This document shows, in pieces, positions 31,029 through 44,249 of a DNA stretch of 64,000 nucleotides. Source of the DNA: Pachypanchax playfairii (taxonomy: Eukaryota > Chordata > Actinopteri > Cyprinodontiformes > Aplocheilidae). The stretch covers positions 1,905,139-1,969,138 of the forward strand of contig SSNP01000001.1 in NCBI GenBank assembly GCA_006937955.1, given 5' to 3'. Positions within the stretch are counted from its first letter, which is position 1. Every line of letters starts with the position of its first letter. The position numbers were made by a program, and so were the translations under genes. The notes under the pieces were generated by a model. It made no database searches. It had not been told where the DNA came from and saw only the letters and a list, made by a program, of their open reading frames with translations.

Positions 31029-31694
31029 AGAATAACTCACCCCCCAAGAAATTACATCCCTGCCTGCAATTTTCTTTTTAAAAAATGCCTCAAAAGGAGG
31101 TGTTACTGGAGGAAAATGGAGGAAGCTGGTTCGGTATCGTTTCGAGCCAATAGTTCACCCTGCGGCATAGAATGGGGCCCGTCTCTTAGTGGTAGATTGC
31201 TGTTTGCTCAAGCTACGTTTAGATTAGCTTGAGTAATATCGTGTGACTCTGCCTCAACAGGAGCAGCTGCGTGCATTCGCTGTACCTCATTATCTGCAAC
31301 AGAAAACGTGCTGCAGAGAGTTGCTCAAGTTATAAATCAAAATATCCCAGTATGAAGAGAAAATCATTTAGTAATGTACAAAAAACCATCTTTTTACACA
31401 ATCACAAACATTGCACTAAAATGAGCTCTGATAACGGCCTTAAACACTTGCTATGAAGGCGTGGCAGAGACCGAACTCCTTTTATACTCCACAGCAGCAG
31501 AACGCTGACATCACAGAGAGAAAAGAAGGTCTCAGCCAATAGCAATGCCTCGTTCAAATTCAAGTGCAGCGTAACCTGAAGAGGGCGCTCCACTAACGGT
31601 TTCTGGTAGAAAATGAATATTTGTGACACTCATATATCACTCAATGACACTTAGTTTATCAGCAAAAAAAGTTGATTTGGGGGTGAGTTGCACT
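31029..31694. mobile_element. TTAA-flanked element, family 3
   Basis: Left end AGAATAACTCACCCCCCAAG and the complement of the right end, AGTGCAACTCACCCCCAAAT, are imperfect inverted repeats, each bordered by TTAA (31025-31028, 31695-31698). 666 bp with no coding capacity. Confidence 0.72.
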
Positions 31695-31698
31695 TTAA

Positions 31699-34140
31699 AT
31701 GCTAGAGTCGTATATAATTCATGCACATAAGTTACTGTTTAAAATTATATTTTTATGTATTTTTTCCTGTTTGCTTTGTTTACATTGAAGATTTTCCAAA
31801 TCCCCTGAAATGATTTTTGAACATGGTTATCAGTAAATCCAAGACACTGAGCTATTGAATGAAAGCTAGAAAAGTATTTAAATGTGAGCTCACAACATTA
31901 AAAATACACTTAAAAAATACTCGGCAGACAAAACTAATGTCTCATTGCATCACAAAAGTACAGACTCTGGTGTACAAAGACAAACCCTAATGTACAGTAT
32001 ATCAGTTTAATATATTTGACTGTACTTTGACCCTATAGGATACGTTTATGCTTTAACATGTTCTAAACACAAATTTCTTCTTAATTCATGTTTTAAATAA
32101 ATTCAAAAATATTTCATTTGAATTTTACCCATGAAATAATTGGCTGAATTTCTGAATTTTTCATCCGAATTGTTCAACATGTTGGTTTTAGTTTTTTTTT
32201 TAGGGATAAAAACACTTGAATCTCCTCTTTCTATTTATATTTATTATTGCAATGCCAAGCTATGCTGTTTTATTGAGGATTCGATTGCATCAGTTACTCG
32301 CCTCTTGGGAATGTTTTTATTCATCTTTTTTTATTTATTGATCATATTAAAGTTCTTTGTTTTGAAGATATGGAGCCTCTTTTCAAGTTTTTGAAAGTGT
32401 CTGAGTCATAGGTCTTTTACCTTTGATCCAAAATGTGGCTGGACTAAAAATACATTTTCAAAGTGTTATGGATTAATTGATGCACTGATGATCGGTCGAG
32501 GCTTTCAGCACTTCAATTTGTGAGGGGAGGATTTATACAGGCTCAGTCACAGTTGACTTGACTGACCTGTTTATTGAAAGTAGGGCTATTTTTGGCTCTG
32601 CTCACAGAAGAGGAACTTAAGACAAGCTAAGATTTATCAGTCAGCGATTGAGGCAGTGACAAAAAATAACATTTGGTACAGGTTGGTACATAGAAATCCC
32701 TTTTTGACAGGAACAGTGTTAAATACAATGTTAAGTTAAGTTTCTTTCCCCATTCCAGTAAATTATATTATTTTATTGTGACTGAAAAAGGCTGTTTCAT
32801 CAGCATAAATCCCTTTAAAAAATATATTTGTGTTTGCAAAAATGAAGCACTGAGGCGGGAAGATAAAGTCAAAACAGTAAAATTTGAGTCTCCTTATCAA
32901 TTAGTGGATCGGTGCTGCTCTGACGCACGTATCGTCAGGGAACCACTTACTGGAAACCAGTGACTTTAAAGGTCATCATGCTTGGTTACAAGTCAAACTT
33001 TCACTTAATGTTTGTTTTTTTACATCATTAAAATTATTTTTTCTTCTTTTTTCATTATAAAACAAATCAGTCTTACAGTTTATATAAGATCAAACGCAAA
33101 TATCATGAACTTCTTTGAGGATTATTCACTTTTAAAGTTTAGAAGATGCTTCTTTTGCACACCGAGGTCAAGGGTCAAGCATTTAAGTTGTTCTTGGAGC
33201 TAAATTAACAGCTGGTCTCTGTAGAAATTTAGGAATTTGGCAACAGCGGTCTTAAAAAAAAAAAAAAAAAAAAACCCTGACAAAAGAGTGAAATGGTTAA
33301 CATTTGGGAGTTTCTACCCCCAGCTGATCTGATGAAGTAGGTCATCGGTCAGAAAACAGAGCTGCTGTAAAATCCCAACAGAATTCAGATGACAAAAACA
33401 AAACTGTTTTTATGTTCCAGTAAAATAAACATCTCAACATGTCTGTTAATCATAAACTTTTTATTATATGCATTTATTTATTTATAATAGAGTCCAGTAC
33501 ATTTCAATAAGGGAGAAAATCATTTAGTAGTTTGGGATTAAATGACAAACTCAATTATTTTCACAACTTTGTTTTCTATAGAGTTTCTAAGTTAAAAACA
33601 ACAAACTAAAAAGAAAAAAAAGAACAAGAGAAATAAATAACATCTTTACTCACTCTGCTGCGGCTCGCTTGTTCTTCCACTCTCTTGTGCTCGTCCTTAA
33701 TCTTTTTTTCGTCATCTTCATGAAAGGATCAGCTTAAGTGCTGCTGTAATTTTAAATCTCTGCACATTCATTAACCCTATAAGAAACATACATCTTTCTG
33801 TCTTTTTTTTTGCAAACCTCAATAAAATTTTCTGGCATTCAACTGAAACCCTAAACTTTCATGATTGATCAATAAAATATTTACTCGTTACAAAATTGAA
33901 ACTAAAAAAGTCTTGATGTTGCTTATTAGCGCTTCTCCGCCTTTTTGCGCAATTACCTGTGCGTAAAAGTCAATATTTGATGCTTTTAAAATTCGTTGAT
34001 GTCTTCAATTTCACACTTCTGGGCATTAATCATAAAAATAAATTGTATTTTTTGTGGGACTTTGTATAATAAGTTTATTTTGACATGTGTGGGAAAACAC
34101 TGCTTTGAAGTCAGACTTTTTTTTTTCTGCCTTAAATTTG
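31699..34140. other. Intergenic above the K2P gene: no gene seen
   Basis: AT-rich; contains an A21 run at 33254-33274. Short open frames at 32140-32394, 32778-32963 and 33012-33203 have no recognisable domain. Confidence 0.6.
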
Positions 34141-34179
34141 AAAACTTTTGAGTGAAAGAGAGAGAGAAATTGGGATGTG

Positions 34180-34365
34180 TCTCCAGAGGGGGAGGGAGGA
34201 GTGTGAGGGAGGGGTGGTGCTGAATGAACAGCTCCTCCGATCATAAAACAACCGGAGAGCTCCGCTGCTCCGTCAGAGCGACACAGCCATGATCCCACCG
34301 AGCTCCCCCTCCTCCAGCCCCGCGCTGCTCCTCCGCCTGCGCCCCTAACGCACACAGACTCCACC
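34180..34365 (+). promoter_or_regulatory. GC-rich promoter/5' leader region of the K2P gene
   Basis: Base composition changes sharply from AT-rich to GC- and CpG-richer sequence, with GGAGGG/GGGAGG boxes at 34190-34215 and a cataaaac box near 34243. The island continues into exon 1. The transcription start itself cannot be fixed from sequence. Confidence 0.55.
34289..34348 (+). CDS. Short upstream ORF in the K2P leader (19 codons)
   Basis: ATG at 34289 in fair context (cagccATGA) opens 19 codons, rich in Ser, Pro and Leu, and stops with TAA 17 bases before the main ATG. It could damp or re-initiate translation of the channel, provided transcription starts upstream of it. Confidence 0.45.
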   Translation: MIPPSSPSSSPALLLRLRP

Positions 34366-34648
34366 ATGAAGAGACAAAACGTGCGGACCCTCGCGCTCAT
34401 CATCTGCACCTTCACCTATCTGATCGTGGGTGCCGCGATCTTCGACGTGTTGGAATCCCAGGAGGAGATGACCCAGAAGATGAAGCTGGACAACACGAAG
34501 AAGGACCTGCTTCGGATTTTCAACTTGTCCACAGAGGAGTTTAACCAGATGGAGAAGGTGGTGCTGCAGCTGAAGCCGCACAAAGCTGGGGTGCAGTGGA
34601 AATTCACCGGCTCCTTTTATTTTGCCATCACCGTGATCACAACCATAG
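34366..34648 (+). CDS. kcnk3: TASK-type two-pore-domain potassium channel, exon 1 (residues 1-94)
   Basis: Family role: background (leak) potassium channel of the plasma membrane, two pore loops per subunit, working as a dimer. Seen: start in strong context (ccaccATGA); MKRQNVRTLALIICTFTYLI is nearly the TASK N-terminus. The first membrane span is about 8-29, followed by the extracellular cap helices. The glycosylation site NLS is at N53, the position used in KCNK3. PHKAGVQWKF, then GSFYFAITVITTI, leads into the selectivity filter. The exon ends after one base of the filter glycine codon (donor gtaagc), the usual intron place in TASK genes. LKPHKAGVQW favours KCNK3 over KCNK9 (which has EPHRAGVQW); a duplicate kcnk3 or kcnk15 remains possible. 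The remaining exon is beyond the window. Confidence 0.93.
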
Positions 34649-35699
34649 GTAAGCCCAAAAAAAACTCTTCTGAAGGAACTTCCAACTTTAAGCTCAAGTT
34701 TTCTTCACTTTATTTTGGTTTATTTAAAAGTTAAAGATGGAGATACTTGTTGCACTCTGCTCTCATCATTATTTACAGTAACACTCTGGATGATTTACTT
34801 TTAAAAACTGTTTCCACAATTTCAGGATCTACTTTAATTCTACTTGTCTTTTTCATTTGATGCCACACTGTATTTCTTCTAATCAAGATTTTATAGACAG
34901 ATTATAGGATAGTCCACAGAACGTTACTTTAATTTGATCCAATTAGTCAAAATAGTGGTAAAATTATCAATAAATTTATTTAGAAATCCTAAAAATTAGA
35001 GCCCAGAAACAAAAACACCGGATTTTTCATGTGATTGGGGGTCATGATGGGTGTTCAGACAGGCTGAAACAAAGAGTTAGTCATCATATTTGTTTTTTTT
35101 TCCTGAAGGATTTCGTCCTGTTGCAGCATGAAAAATGTCAGATTTGCTCAGGCAAATAAAAGAACTCTTTCAGAATTCCATCTCTGCATGTGAAATTCTG
35201 TTTGCTGTTAAGTTGTTGGAGAAGATGCTCGAGGAAACTTAAGGCATCACTGGTTTGTTCTTTTGTGTTCTCTCACATTATTTCTGCTCCAGAAGATCCG
35301 GCAGCAGCAACAAGGCTTTCACTCACGTCCCAAAAAATTTGTTTCACAGTTTCAGTTTAGTTTCTCTCCACACATTCTTAAAATAAACAAGAATGTGCTG
35401 AGAGGGGGAAAAAAAATTCTGCCACATTTGAAACATTTTATACAGAACTTGGACAATTTGCTGGTAAATTGATTGTGTTATCCTCTAAATGGGTGTTTCG
35501 TTGTGGTTTTTAAGTGACCTTAAATCCTCCAGTTTCATCTTCATCATCAGTTCTGCTGCCAGACAGAAAACCTTCAAATATGTGTATTTTATTGTCAAAT
35601 TTAACTAACATTTTGAGTGTGAAGGTGTACAATTTTAACCAGGTCTTCCATGAAAGAAAGGCCAATCTCATGGGACGACCTGGTGAAATACATTTTAGG

Positions 35700-35717
35700 T
35701 AAATAAATAAATAAATC
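35700..35717. repeat. (AAAT)n microsatellite
   Basis: Short tetranucleotide run taaataaataaataaat. Confidence 0.8.
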
Positions 35718-37839
35718 CATGTGCGCAGTGGATTAAAGCTCTTTGAGTTTGCCTTAATTTCCCAAAAGGCCGTTAAATCAGCTGCTTCACCAACATCAGA
35801 CGTCATACCCATGACATGCAGCAGAAATCAGGGGATCAGAGAGCTGTTGGTTTATGTTGTTTGGCACCACGTGAACAGAATTACAACTAAATGTATTGTG
35901 TGGACTTGTAAAAGACTCTGTTCTTTAAAAAGACAACAACTAATTGTTGACTTTACTTGAGTTACAAAACACAAAAGATATGAAAGTACACCAAAGTACC
36001 TCACTGTAATATCTGTAAAAAGGTAAATGATATATATGGTTAATTTAGTAATTGTTTGTGCATTTCAACCATTTTAAATCAAAGTTAAGAAACATAGAAC
36101 GAGAAGAGGGAATGTTTGCAGCTGTTCTTCATGTCAAACAGCTGGAATGGTAAATTAAATGTGTTTAAGGTAGACTTGCTCAGGCAGATACACTGCGCTA
36201 GAGGCTAATTCCCTTTTTGTCCCGTCGTCAACTCCAGCATGTCTCACGTGCTCCAGGTGTTTTATAACCAGAGCAACCTTTTTTATATACTATTCTGCTA
36301 ACAACATTTCACTTTTATTAGATTTTTAATTACCATCACCAGCTTTTTTCTCCTTCATTAACATATTATTTCTAGATTGCTGACATTTAAGAGAGTTTTG
36401 CATCGAGAATTTATGATCGCTGGAAGAATTTGTGTATCTAGAGATTCATTGTTAATCCCCAACTTCTCATTTAAGTTCCCTTTTTAATTTGTAAAAGAGA
36501 AACTGTGTCACCTCTGTGATTAAAAAGCCTCACTATCACATTCAACCTATCAGTTTAGAAGCTGTTCTTATCTCCATCTTGTATCCGAGTTCTCTGTCTT
36601 GTATTTAGTGTCTGTGGCAGTTGTTATTCATGACCTGTAACATGTAACCGTATCAGATGCAGGAAACTAACGACACTCTGAACCAAACCCGTGTGTCCTT
36701 AACCACAGTCTGTAATCGTGAGCCTTGAGGATGCTCAAAACTCAGTGACTGGCAGCGTTTCAGCCCGCCATTAAGAATTAATGACAACACCAGAGTCTCA
36801 TTGTTCCACAAGAGCTCTGGCACACAACAGCGACGCTGTGGATACTGTCTTGGTAACATGATATCAGAAAGCCATGGTTCACAGTAAAGTGTACCACAAT
36901 ATGTGGAAGAAACTCTTAATTTGTTGAAAGATGATATCCATGTTTCCTGATATACTGGGTTTAACTGCAGCTGACATGAAGTTGAGTCATGGATGCTCTT
37001 GTAATGATTGTGATATGTGAAGAAAGGAAGTGAAGCTGCAATTAGACATCACTTTCCATGGAGGGAAGGATGAAGCAGAGGGCAGAGTGTCCGCTTACTC
37101 ACTATCAGCAGACGGGTTGAAGTGACGTGAGACACCATGAGGGGGGGAAATAAAAGAGCTCCGAGCTACAAAAGCAGTTTGGGAACAAGATTCTGGTGCT
37201 CAGAGGACTCTGTATCACCTCCTCCGGGGGTGGACGTCTTGTCATTGCATGTTTATCTGCAACACGCGGAGGACAATCTTATAGCCCACACTGTTTCATA
37301 ACAAGCCACACATCCTTTGTGTTATTTGAAGCCACGTGGTAAAAAAAACAGGAACGTGTGATCGTGGAACATGAGTAGCAGTTGTTTTATTTTCCACTAG
37401 CTATTTTCTTTTTACGTGTTTTAACATGTGGAAAGGTTTGAACGTATGGGTGTTTGCTGCATTAAAAAGAAGTGGAAGCACTTCTTCTTTTAGTGGAGAA
37501 GACCATGAGTGTCTTCCAAAATACATAACTAAATGAATTTTTAATCTAAATTTTCAATCATGAGAAGCAAAGTTTTTAAGAATGAAAATTTGAAGTCCAG
37601 TTTACTTTGAATCTTTTTGTTAAACTAAACAAGTAACAGTTTTTGGAAGCTTGATACGAATCAAGCTCAGCAAGGTGCAAACTGCCAACAGCAACCCCTC
37701 CATCTGCTCACGAATACTTTAAATCATTTAAAGGCTGACTGAAAACTGTGAAATGAAAGTTTTAGCACACTAAATATTAGATTGTTGTTGTACTGCAACT
37801 TTTAGGCTAGTTATGTGCAAGTGGAGCTGTTTGACACAG

Positions 37840-38222
37840 AGTACAGGACACAGGTATGTAGCGTGGAAGTTCAAGCTAGAACTAAACAAGCAGCCCCCTA
37901 GTGGCTGGCTGCAGTATAAGCATTAGGTCCCGCCCACTCCATGTAAAAGACTGCAACATTTTCCTAACAAAAAAAAACTGACCCTTCAGATAAGATGTTT
38001 GTGTTGTTCTTATGTTGCTACTGGATGCTCATATATTCACGTTTCTGTCATGTTTAGTCACAAAATAACTTTAAAAAGTTTAGGCTGCTGTTTTGAAACT
38101 TGTCTAAGTTGATACTCACCGAAAAACATGTTCAGCTTCATATTAGACATCAGTCTGGACGCTAACTTCAGAAATTTGGGTCGCAGCCAGAAGTGGTGTT
38201 CTGAAATGCCGCCATAATGCGA
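37840..38222. repeat. Probable dispersed repeat
   Basis: Words such as gccccctagtggctggctgc followed by cccgcccactccatg look like a common fish dispersed repeat, but no second copy lies in this window and no ends can be set. Confidence 0.35.
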
Positions 38223-40792
38223 ATTGACAACTTATTTCATAATGAGATTTCATTAGATGTTTATACAGTATTCTTGTTTATGGTGAGTGTGTCCTGTTAG
38301 TTATTTAAGCGTATTTTTATGATCGTTCCCTGATATTTTCTATATAAAAGCCCTCTGGGTCCTTATTGGCCATTGTTGGGTCCTTCGCCTCTGGGTGTGT
38401 CCAAATATTTGCCCGTCGCTCTGACGATGCAAAGAAAGTAAAAATAACATCATATTTAGTGTTCCTGTCCTGGGAGAATTTATTTGATAGGTCAAATGTA
38501 TTTATAGAAAAATATAGAAACAAAAATTAACAATAATTCTGTTTATTGAAGTCAAGACTGTAGAACGGCACATGTGCAGAAGGAATCCGTAGCACATCTC
38601 AACAGGTAGCATATTTCTACAGAACACCGGTTCCAGCAATGGCCGTCTGAGACATGGCTGCGGAAAAGATATTTAGTACTGCTTTAAAAAACTCTGATTA
38701 TTTGCAGGTCAGTAGGCAGGACTTTCATTCCCACATCACAAGTGCACATACTCCCAAAAATACCACATGGCAGCACAAGAAGGAGCATTTTGGCTTAACT
38801 TCTCAATAATGGTTAATGCTGGAGACTCTTACATCTTGTTTTATGTGTCAGTGGTTCAGGCATGAGCAAGGAAACACACTGAGAAGTAAAAACAAGCTGA
38901 AAACAGCAATATTATATCAATAGTCATCATGATTCCCATGAAGAACATAATTCCTAAACTAAATTTCTGATTTTTGTGATTTCACAGAAACTTCTGTTTA
39001 AAACTCAACATTGTGGAAAACATTGAAATTCTATAATTACCAATTAAGAAATAATAATAGTAGTGACCTGTCTTAATCCACAGAAATCCATATGATCAGT
39101 TTTTACAGAAACTTCTTTCTACATGAGAGATTTTCTAATCTTGAACATAAACTTCTGTAAATTATTTAGACTAACGAGAAAGTTCTTGACCCTGTTTAAA
39201 TTTTTAAGTGTTTTGAGGATGGATGATCAGAAAGAGATATGAAATAAATCTTCAAATAAACCGAAATTGTTTATATTGGGATTATAAACAATATAATTCA
39301 GGTGAGCTGACCATTTTATCTGCATATTATTATGGAAAATTACACAGATTGAATTTAATAACACAATTACTACTTCCTTCAGGTTCAATTTATTTATGTT
39401 TGTTGATCTTCAAGTAATTTCTCTTCCCTTTATCCTACCTAATAGTTTCTTCTGAGCACATTTGTGGTATTAAAACTTTTCTATTATAAATACTTTATAT
39501 ATTTTTTCTGACTGTGACCTTTAGTTGAATGGACAGATGTGCGCTCATTGTTTCAATGGAGGAGCTTGTTATCTTTATTCTCTCAGTATATAATCGATTT
39601 ATAATCTGCAGTGAAACTAAATACCCCCAGAAGGTTCAATCCATCTGTGTTACCATAACCCCAAAATGACATCCAGGGAGGGATAAAGCCGGATGGTGAG
39701 GGGAACTATTTACTCTCCGCCATTGTAATAAAAGTAGCTTGGGTCAGAGCTCTGAAGCCCTTTAGTTGCTCTGTCACCACCAGTTCATCAGTTTTTCACG
39801 TACTGGGCTGCGAGTGTGTAAGCGAATTAGAGTGTGAATGTGACACAAGCTGTCGCTGGAAAAGTGCAGTGCGTTCTTCAAATCCTCTGCGGGTCAGTGA
39901 GTCTGATGTTCCTTTCTCTAGACTGGAAAAAATATGTAATTTTTACTATTTTCATCACTGGCAGCGACTCTGATTTGGCAGCAGACATGAATCCACTTTC
40001 AGCTGTTGCATAATGAGGGCACATTCTGAATATCTGATGGTAATTACTTGCATTAGTATCATCATTATCATTCAGTCAGCTTAAGAGGTGAGTGCACAAA
40101 GAATCTGACTCTCACCGGCAGTCACATGTCAGCTTCATCCTCAGCTGACTGATGGAGACTTCATCTCCTGTCAGAGGAGGAGATGAAAACATTAACATCA
40201 AAACGACAATAAAAGAAGGACTGCAATCAAGCTTTTTATATAGTTTTCCACAAGTTAAAAATGTTTTCTATTTGAGGAGATTTAATCAAGTTTTATAAAT
40301 TCACTTTAAAGATACATTTATGGATTGTATTCAGATACAGTTTTGCTGGAACTTAAAACATCCTTCTTATTAAAAGAAATAAAATCAGTTTTTGGCCGTT
40401 TTAATTTAAACACAGATGATAACAACAACTAAGAGATTTCAAAAATGTGAAATAGGATAATGATGATAAAAATATGATGCATCTAAAAAACAATTGTAGA
40501 GTATGTTTTAAAATGCCCATCTTATCATTATGTCATGTAAAAATAAAAGTTGAAAATTGTCTTAAAATTCAAAATTACAAAATGCATGTATGTAAACTGA
40601 TACCATAAAAACGAATGCAATTATTAGCATGGTATTTGTCTCTAAACACTTAATGACATAACACAACACCCCACTGGTAGAAAACAACAACAATTTAGTA
40701 GGACGCGGGATATAATGTGGTTAAACACAACAACTCAGAACGTTGTTGTGACTCACCTTAATTTTCTCTTTCATTCAGTTTGTGAAGTTTAA

Positions 40793-41370
40793 AGAGGCCC
40801 TTCCATTAAAAACAGTTTTTTTCTGAGGTTTCTGTTGAATATTTTAGCTCCACAGGTGTTCTTATCTTCATAGTGGGTGTGAAAACAGGTCAATAACTTC
40901 TCTTTCAGTTTTTATCTCTCAAACTACGCAGGTGGTGATAACACTCGAGTTCTCCCGAGTCTGAACGGCCTGTATCTGTTTCATCACAACTCCTTTGTTC
41001 GTTAGTATTCATCAGCTCCCGCAGTTGAAACCACGCCTAGCATGCTGCTGGCTAAAAGCTGTTAGTATAAGATGTAGCAAACAGAAAGAGAGAACGCCTG
41101 ATTTTGCCATGCACAGTTGGGCAGGAAACAGTATACCTTGCTCTCATAGGCTAGTTTGTTAGCCAATCTGAGTCCAGCAAATTCGAATAATTATTATTAA
41201 TGAGTTGCTTCCCAAAAGCCTGACAAAACCAGTTGAATCTTGACACAGACAGATTGAAAGGTCTGTTAATCAGTGTTTCCTAATGTTTTTTAGATGTAAA
41301 ATGTTTCATATTAGTGGTTAATACTTAAGAAATAACCACAAAGTCATGAAATTTGTGTGAAATGGCCTCT
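40793..41370 (+). mobile_element. TTAA-flanked miniature element, family 1 copy B
   Basis: 578 bp, AGAGGCCCTTCCATTAAAAA to AATGGCCTCT, TTAA at 40789-40792 and 41371-41374. Carries the shared internal words ccgcagttgaaacca, ctagcatgctgctggctaaa and ggctagtttgttagccaatc. Confidence 0.87.
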
Positions 41371-42326
41371 TTAAAAATTGCCTAATGAATTTATAATAGT
41401 CCAATAGCTTTTTTCTTCTTTTACAGTTTGCAGACATTCAGTAAATGTTGTTATTTCAAAGCATTTTTCTTTCCTTTATGCAAATATGAGAACAACTCGT
41501 GGTGAGTGTTGCACATACAACAAACCTTTTGGATCCAGTTTTAGATAGTTGAGGAATTTTAAAAACAAGAAACTTCCAGGGATTAAATTCATGACAAAAA
41601 GACAGAATAGAAATATTTCAGAAGTTTTGAATACAAATCTTATATTGAGTCCTTTATCTATATGTTCACTCTGTGTAAATCTGTCTCAGAATATATTTCA
41701 TCATTTGCATCCTGATACACCTGCATAATTACTGGCAGCAAGCAGCAAATACTGGTGCAGATCATCAGTGTTCAAGGATGTGGAATCAAAGTCAGCTCAA
41801 AACTCTTCGCCTAAGAAACGAAACGTCAAATCAAAAACGAAGTCCAGCTACATTTTATTCAACTTGACAGGACAACAACAAACACAAAGAAGGTCATTCT
41901 GGAATATTTACTCATATAGAAATGAGACAGTTCTCATTAAGTAGTCTGTCTTCTCAATTTTTCACTTGAGACATAAAGGTTGTAATCAGCCAGAACAGTT
42001 TGCTTTACTCTCTCACTCACTGACTAATTGAATTGGAGGTGAATTTGATCTTTGTCCTGCTGTGCAGCTTGCAGCACAAAGCTGTTTCAAGCTGCTGTAT
42101 TAAAGTAATTTAAGAGTATAAAGTAACTCACTCTTTTGCATGATTAAAGACAAGAAAAACATGCAAAACAGAGCAGATGTAATTTTAAAGTCCTAAAGGT
42201 CAAATTGTGTGTATTAGTGATATTTTAGCTACAAAACAGCTCAGATGTTTTTGTCAAAACTATAAAAAGACATTCAGGAATTAAATTACGTGAAAAATCC
42301 TCAAACCTTGGCATCTAGTTTTTTAA

Positions 42327-42912
42327 AGAGGCCATTTCATACAAATTTCAGGACTTTGTGGTTATTTCTTAAGAATTAACCAGTATATGAAACATTTTAT
42401 ATCTAAAAAACGTCAGGAAGCACTGATTAACAGACCTTTCAATCTGTCTGCGTTAAACTTTGGGTGGTTCCGGCTCCTTCCGTCAGGCTGCTTCGTCAGC
42501 AGCTCGTTCATATTCATTGTTCGAATTTGCTGGACTCTGATTGGCTAACAAACTAGCCTATGAGAGCAAAGAATACTGTTTCCTGCCCCACTGCGCATGG
42601 TAAAGTCAGATGTCGTGTCTTCCTCTTTGCTACATCTTATGCTAACAGCTTTTAGCCAGCAGCATGCTAGGCATGGTTTTAACTGCGGTAGCTGCCGAAT
42701 ACTAACAAACAAAGAAGTTGTGATGAAACAGATACAGGTCGTTCAGACTCGGGAGAACTCAGGTTTTATCACCACCTGCGTAGTTTGAGAGATAAAAACT
42801 GAAAGAGAAGTTGTTGACCTGTTTTCACACCCACTATGAAGGTAAGAACACCTGTGGAGCTAAAATATTCAACAGACACCTCAGAAAAACCGTTTTTAAG
42901 GGAAGGGCCTCT
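42327..42912 (-). mobile_element. TTAA-flanked miniature element, family 1 copy C (inverted)
   Basis: 586 bp in the opposite orientation to copy B, starting AGAGGCCATTTCATACAAAT and ending AAGGGCCTCT, TTAA at 42323-42326 and 42913-42916. About 950 bp from copy B. Confidence 0.87.
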
Positions 42913-44249
42913 TTAAATAAAATTTCTTTCACTTTACAGCTAGTCAAATATTTATAAACTGTGTTTTTATGGGTTTTTTAGGCTTGCACTTTTAGCAAAT
43001 TGGGTTATTTGATGTTGTAATACCTTTTCTGTGGAATTTAGCAAAGTAAAAGTAGATAAAAGTTAATCTTGTAACAGCATCAATATTTATATTGTAAGCA
43101 AACAGTTATTTGTTTTGAAGAGTTTCATATAGATTTTCAAAATTTCTAGCATTTGCACCATTAAGATATAATAATTTCCAAACAACAATTACTTTTGCTT
43201 TAGTCGCACAGGAAGTGTTATTTTACAGAGAAAGACAGAAAGCTAAACTTCTGTTACTGGCTGAGAGAGGTCGCTTTGATTTGACTCTGGAGGAGGAAAG
43301 TCTGAGAAAGTTGACTTTAATTGTTGCGGCTGCTGCTTTGTTCGCGTGAGCAGCAAATGTTTACTTATTGTGCGTCTGCTTTCAGCCTCACTGCTTCAGT
43401 GGAAAATTGAGAGCTTGACTCACTAAGCAAAACATGACATTTTATTATTTTTTTTAAACTTCATAATTCATCTGGGGCTGACTGGCTTTTAACCAAATAA
43501 AACACAGCAGCAGTGATTCTAAATGTCCTTTACATGAGGTTTAAAAGAGTTTCTTTTTAATAGTATAAACATACAACAAGCTGCATATAAAGTCTCAGCT
43601 GGATGACGACAAACATGGCTCCTTGTGAAGTTTGTTTGATCTGCAACGAGAACTTGTAGACATTGTTCAAGCCATCTCACATCTTGCAAAATTATTTATG
43701 TGCTTTTTTATATAATTCAGAGCTTTTAGCGAGGGTCCACCACAGCCATTTGGATTAATATTTATCTTTCAAGTAGACTAAAAGTAGATGAGGCCCACTG
43801 AATCAGACAGTTCGGGGTTGTGGGGAGCTGGTGTTTATTTTCAAGCAGAGTTACCAGAGTTCAACCCTGGTCAGGTCGTCTCCATCACCGGCCCACAGTC
43901 CAAAACAGTGTAATGACTCCCTCAACAACTGTGTGACCTCCCAAGGAGACAATATGTAACACACCAGGAGCCCCCTTATCAATTAGTCAGAAACAAAGAA
44001 GCACAATGAACAGGAAGTGATCAGTTGTTAGGAATTTAAATTAAGATTAAAACACATCTTGATTTCAAGCCTGTTATAAATATACACTAGCAACCAGAAT
44101 CAAAGCTTGCAGCATGTAAATACAGCTTGTATGTGAGATAAGACGTGGTAAACACCAGAAGAAAAGAATGAGCCGTTATCAAAGTCACACAGCGTATGAA
44201 GCTTTAACTGTAGTTAGACAATCAGGTTCCGTCTGCAGCACAAACACAA

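Noticed and set aside
34026..34607. Antisense open frames over the K2P promoter and exon 1
   Set aside because: Shadows of the GC-rich island and of the real exon on the other strand.
37888..37905. CTCF-like CCCCTAGTGGC word
   Set aside because: One base too short in the core, and within a probable dispersed repeat.
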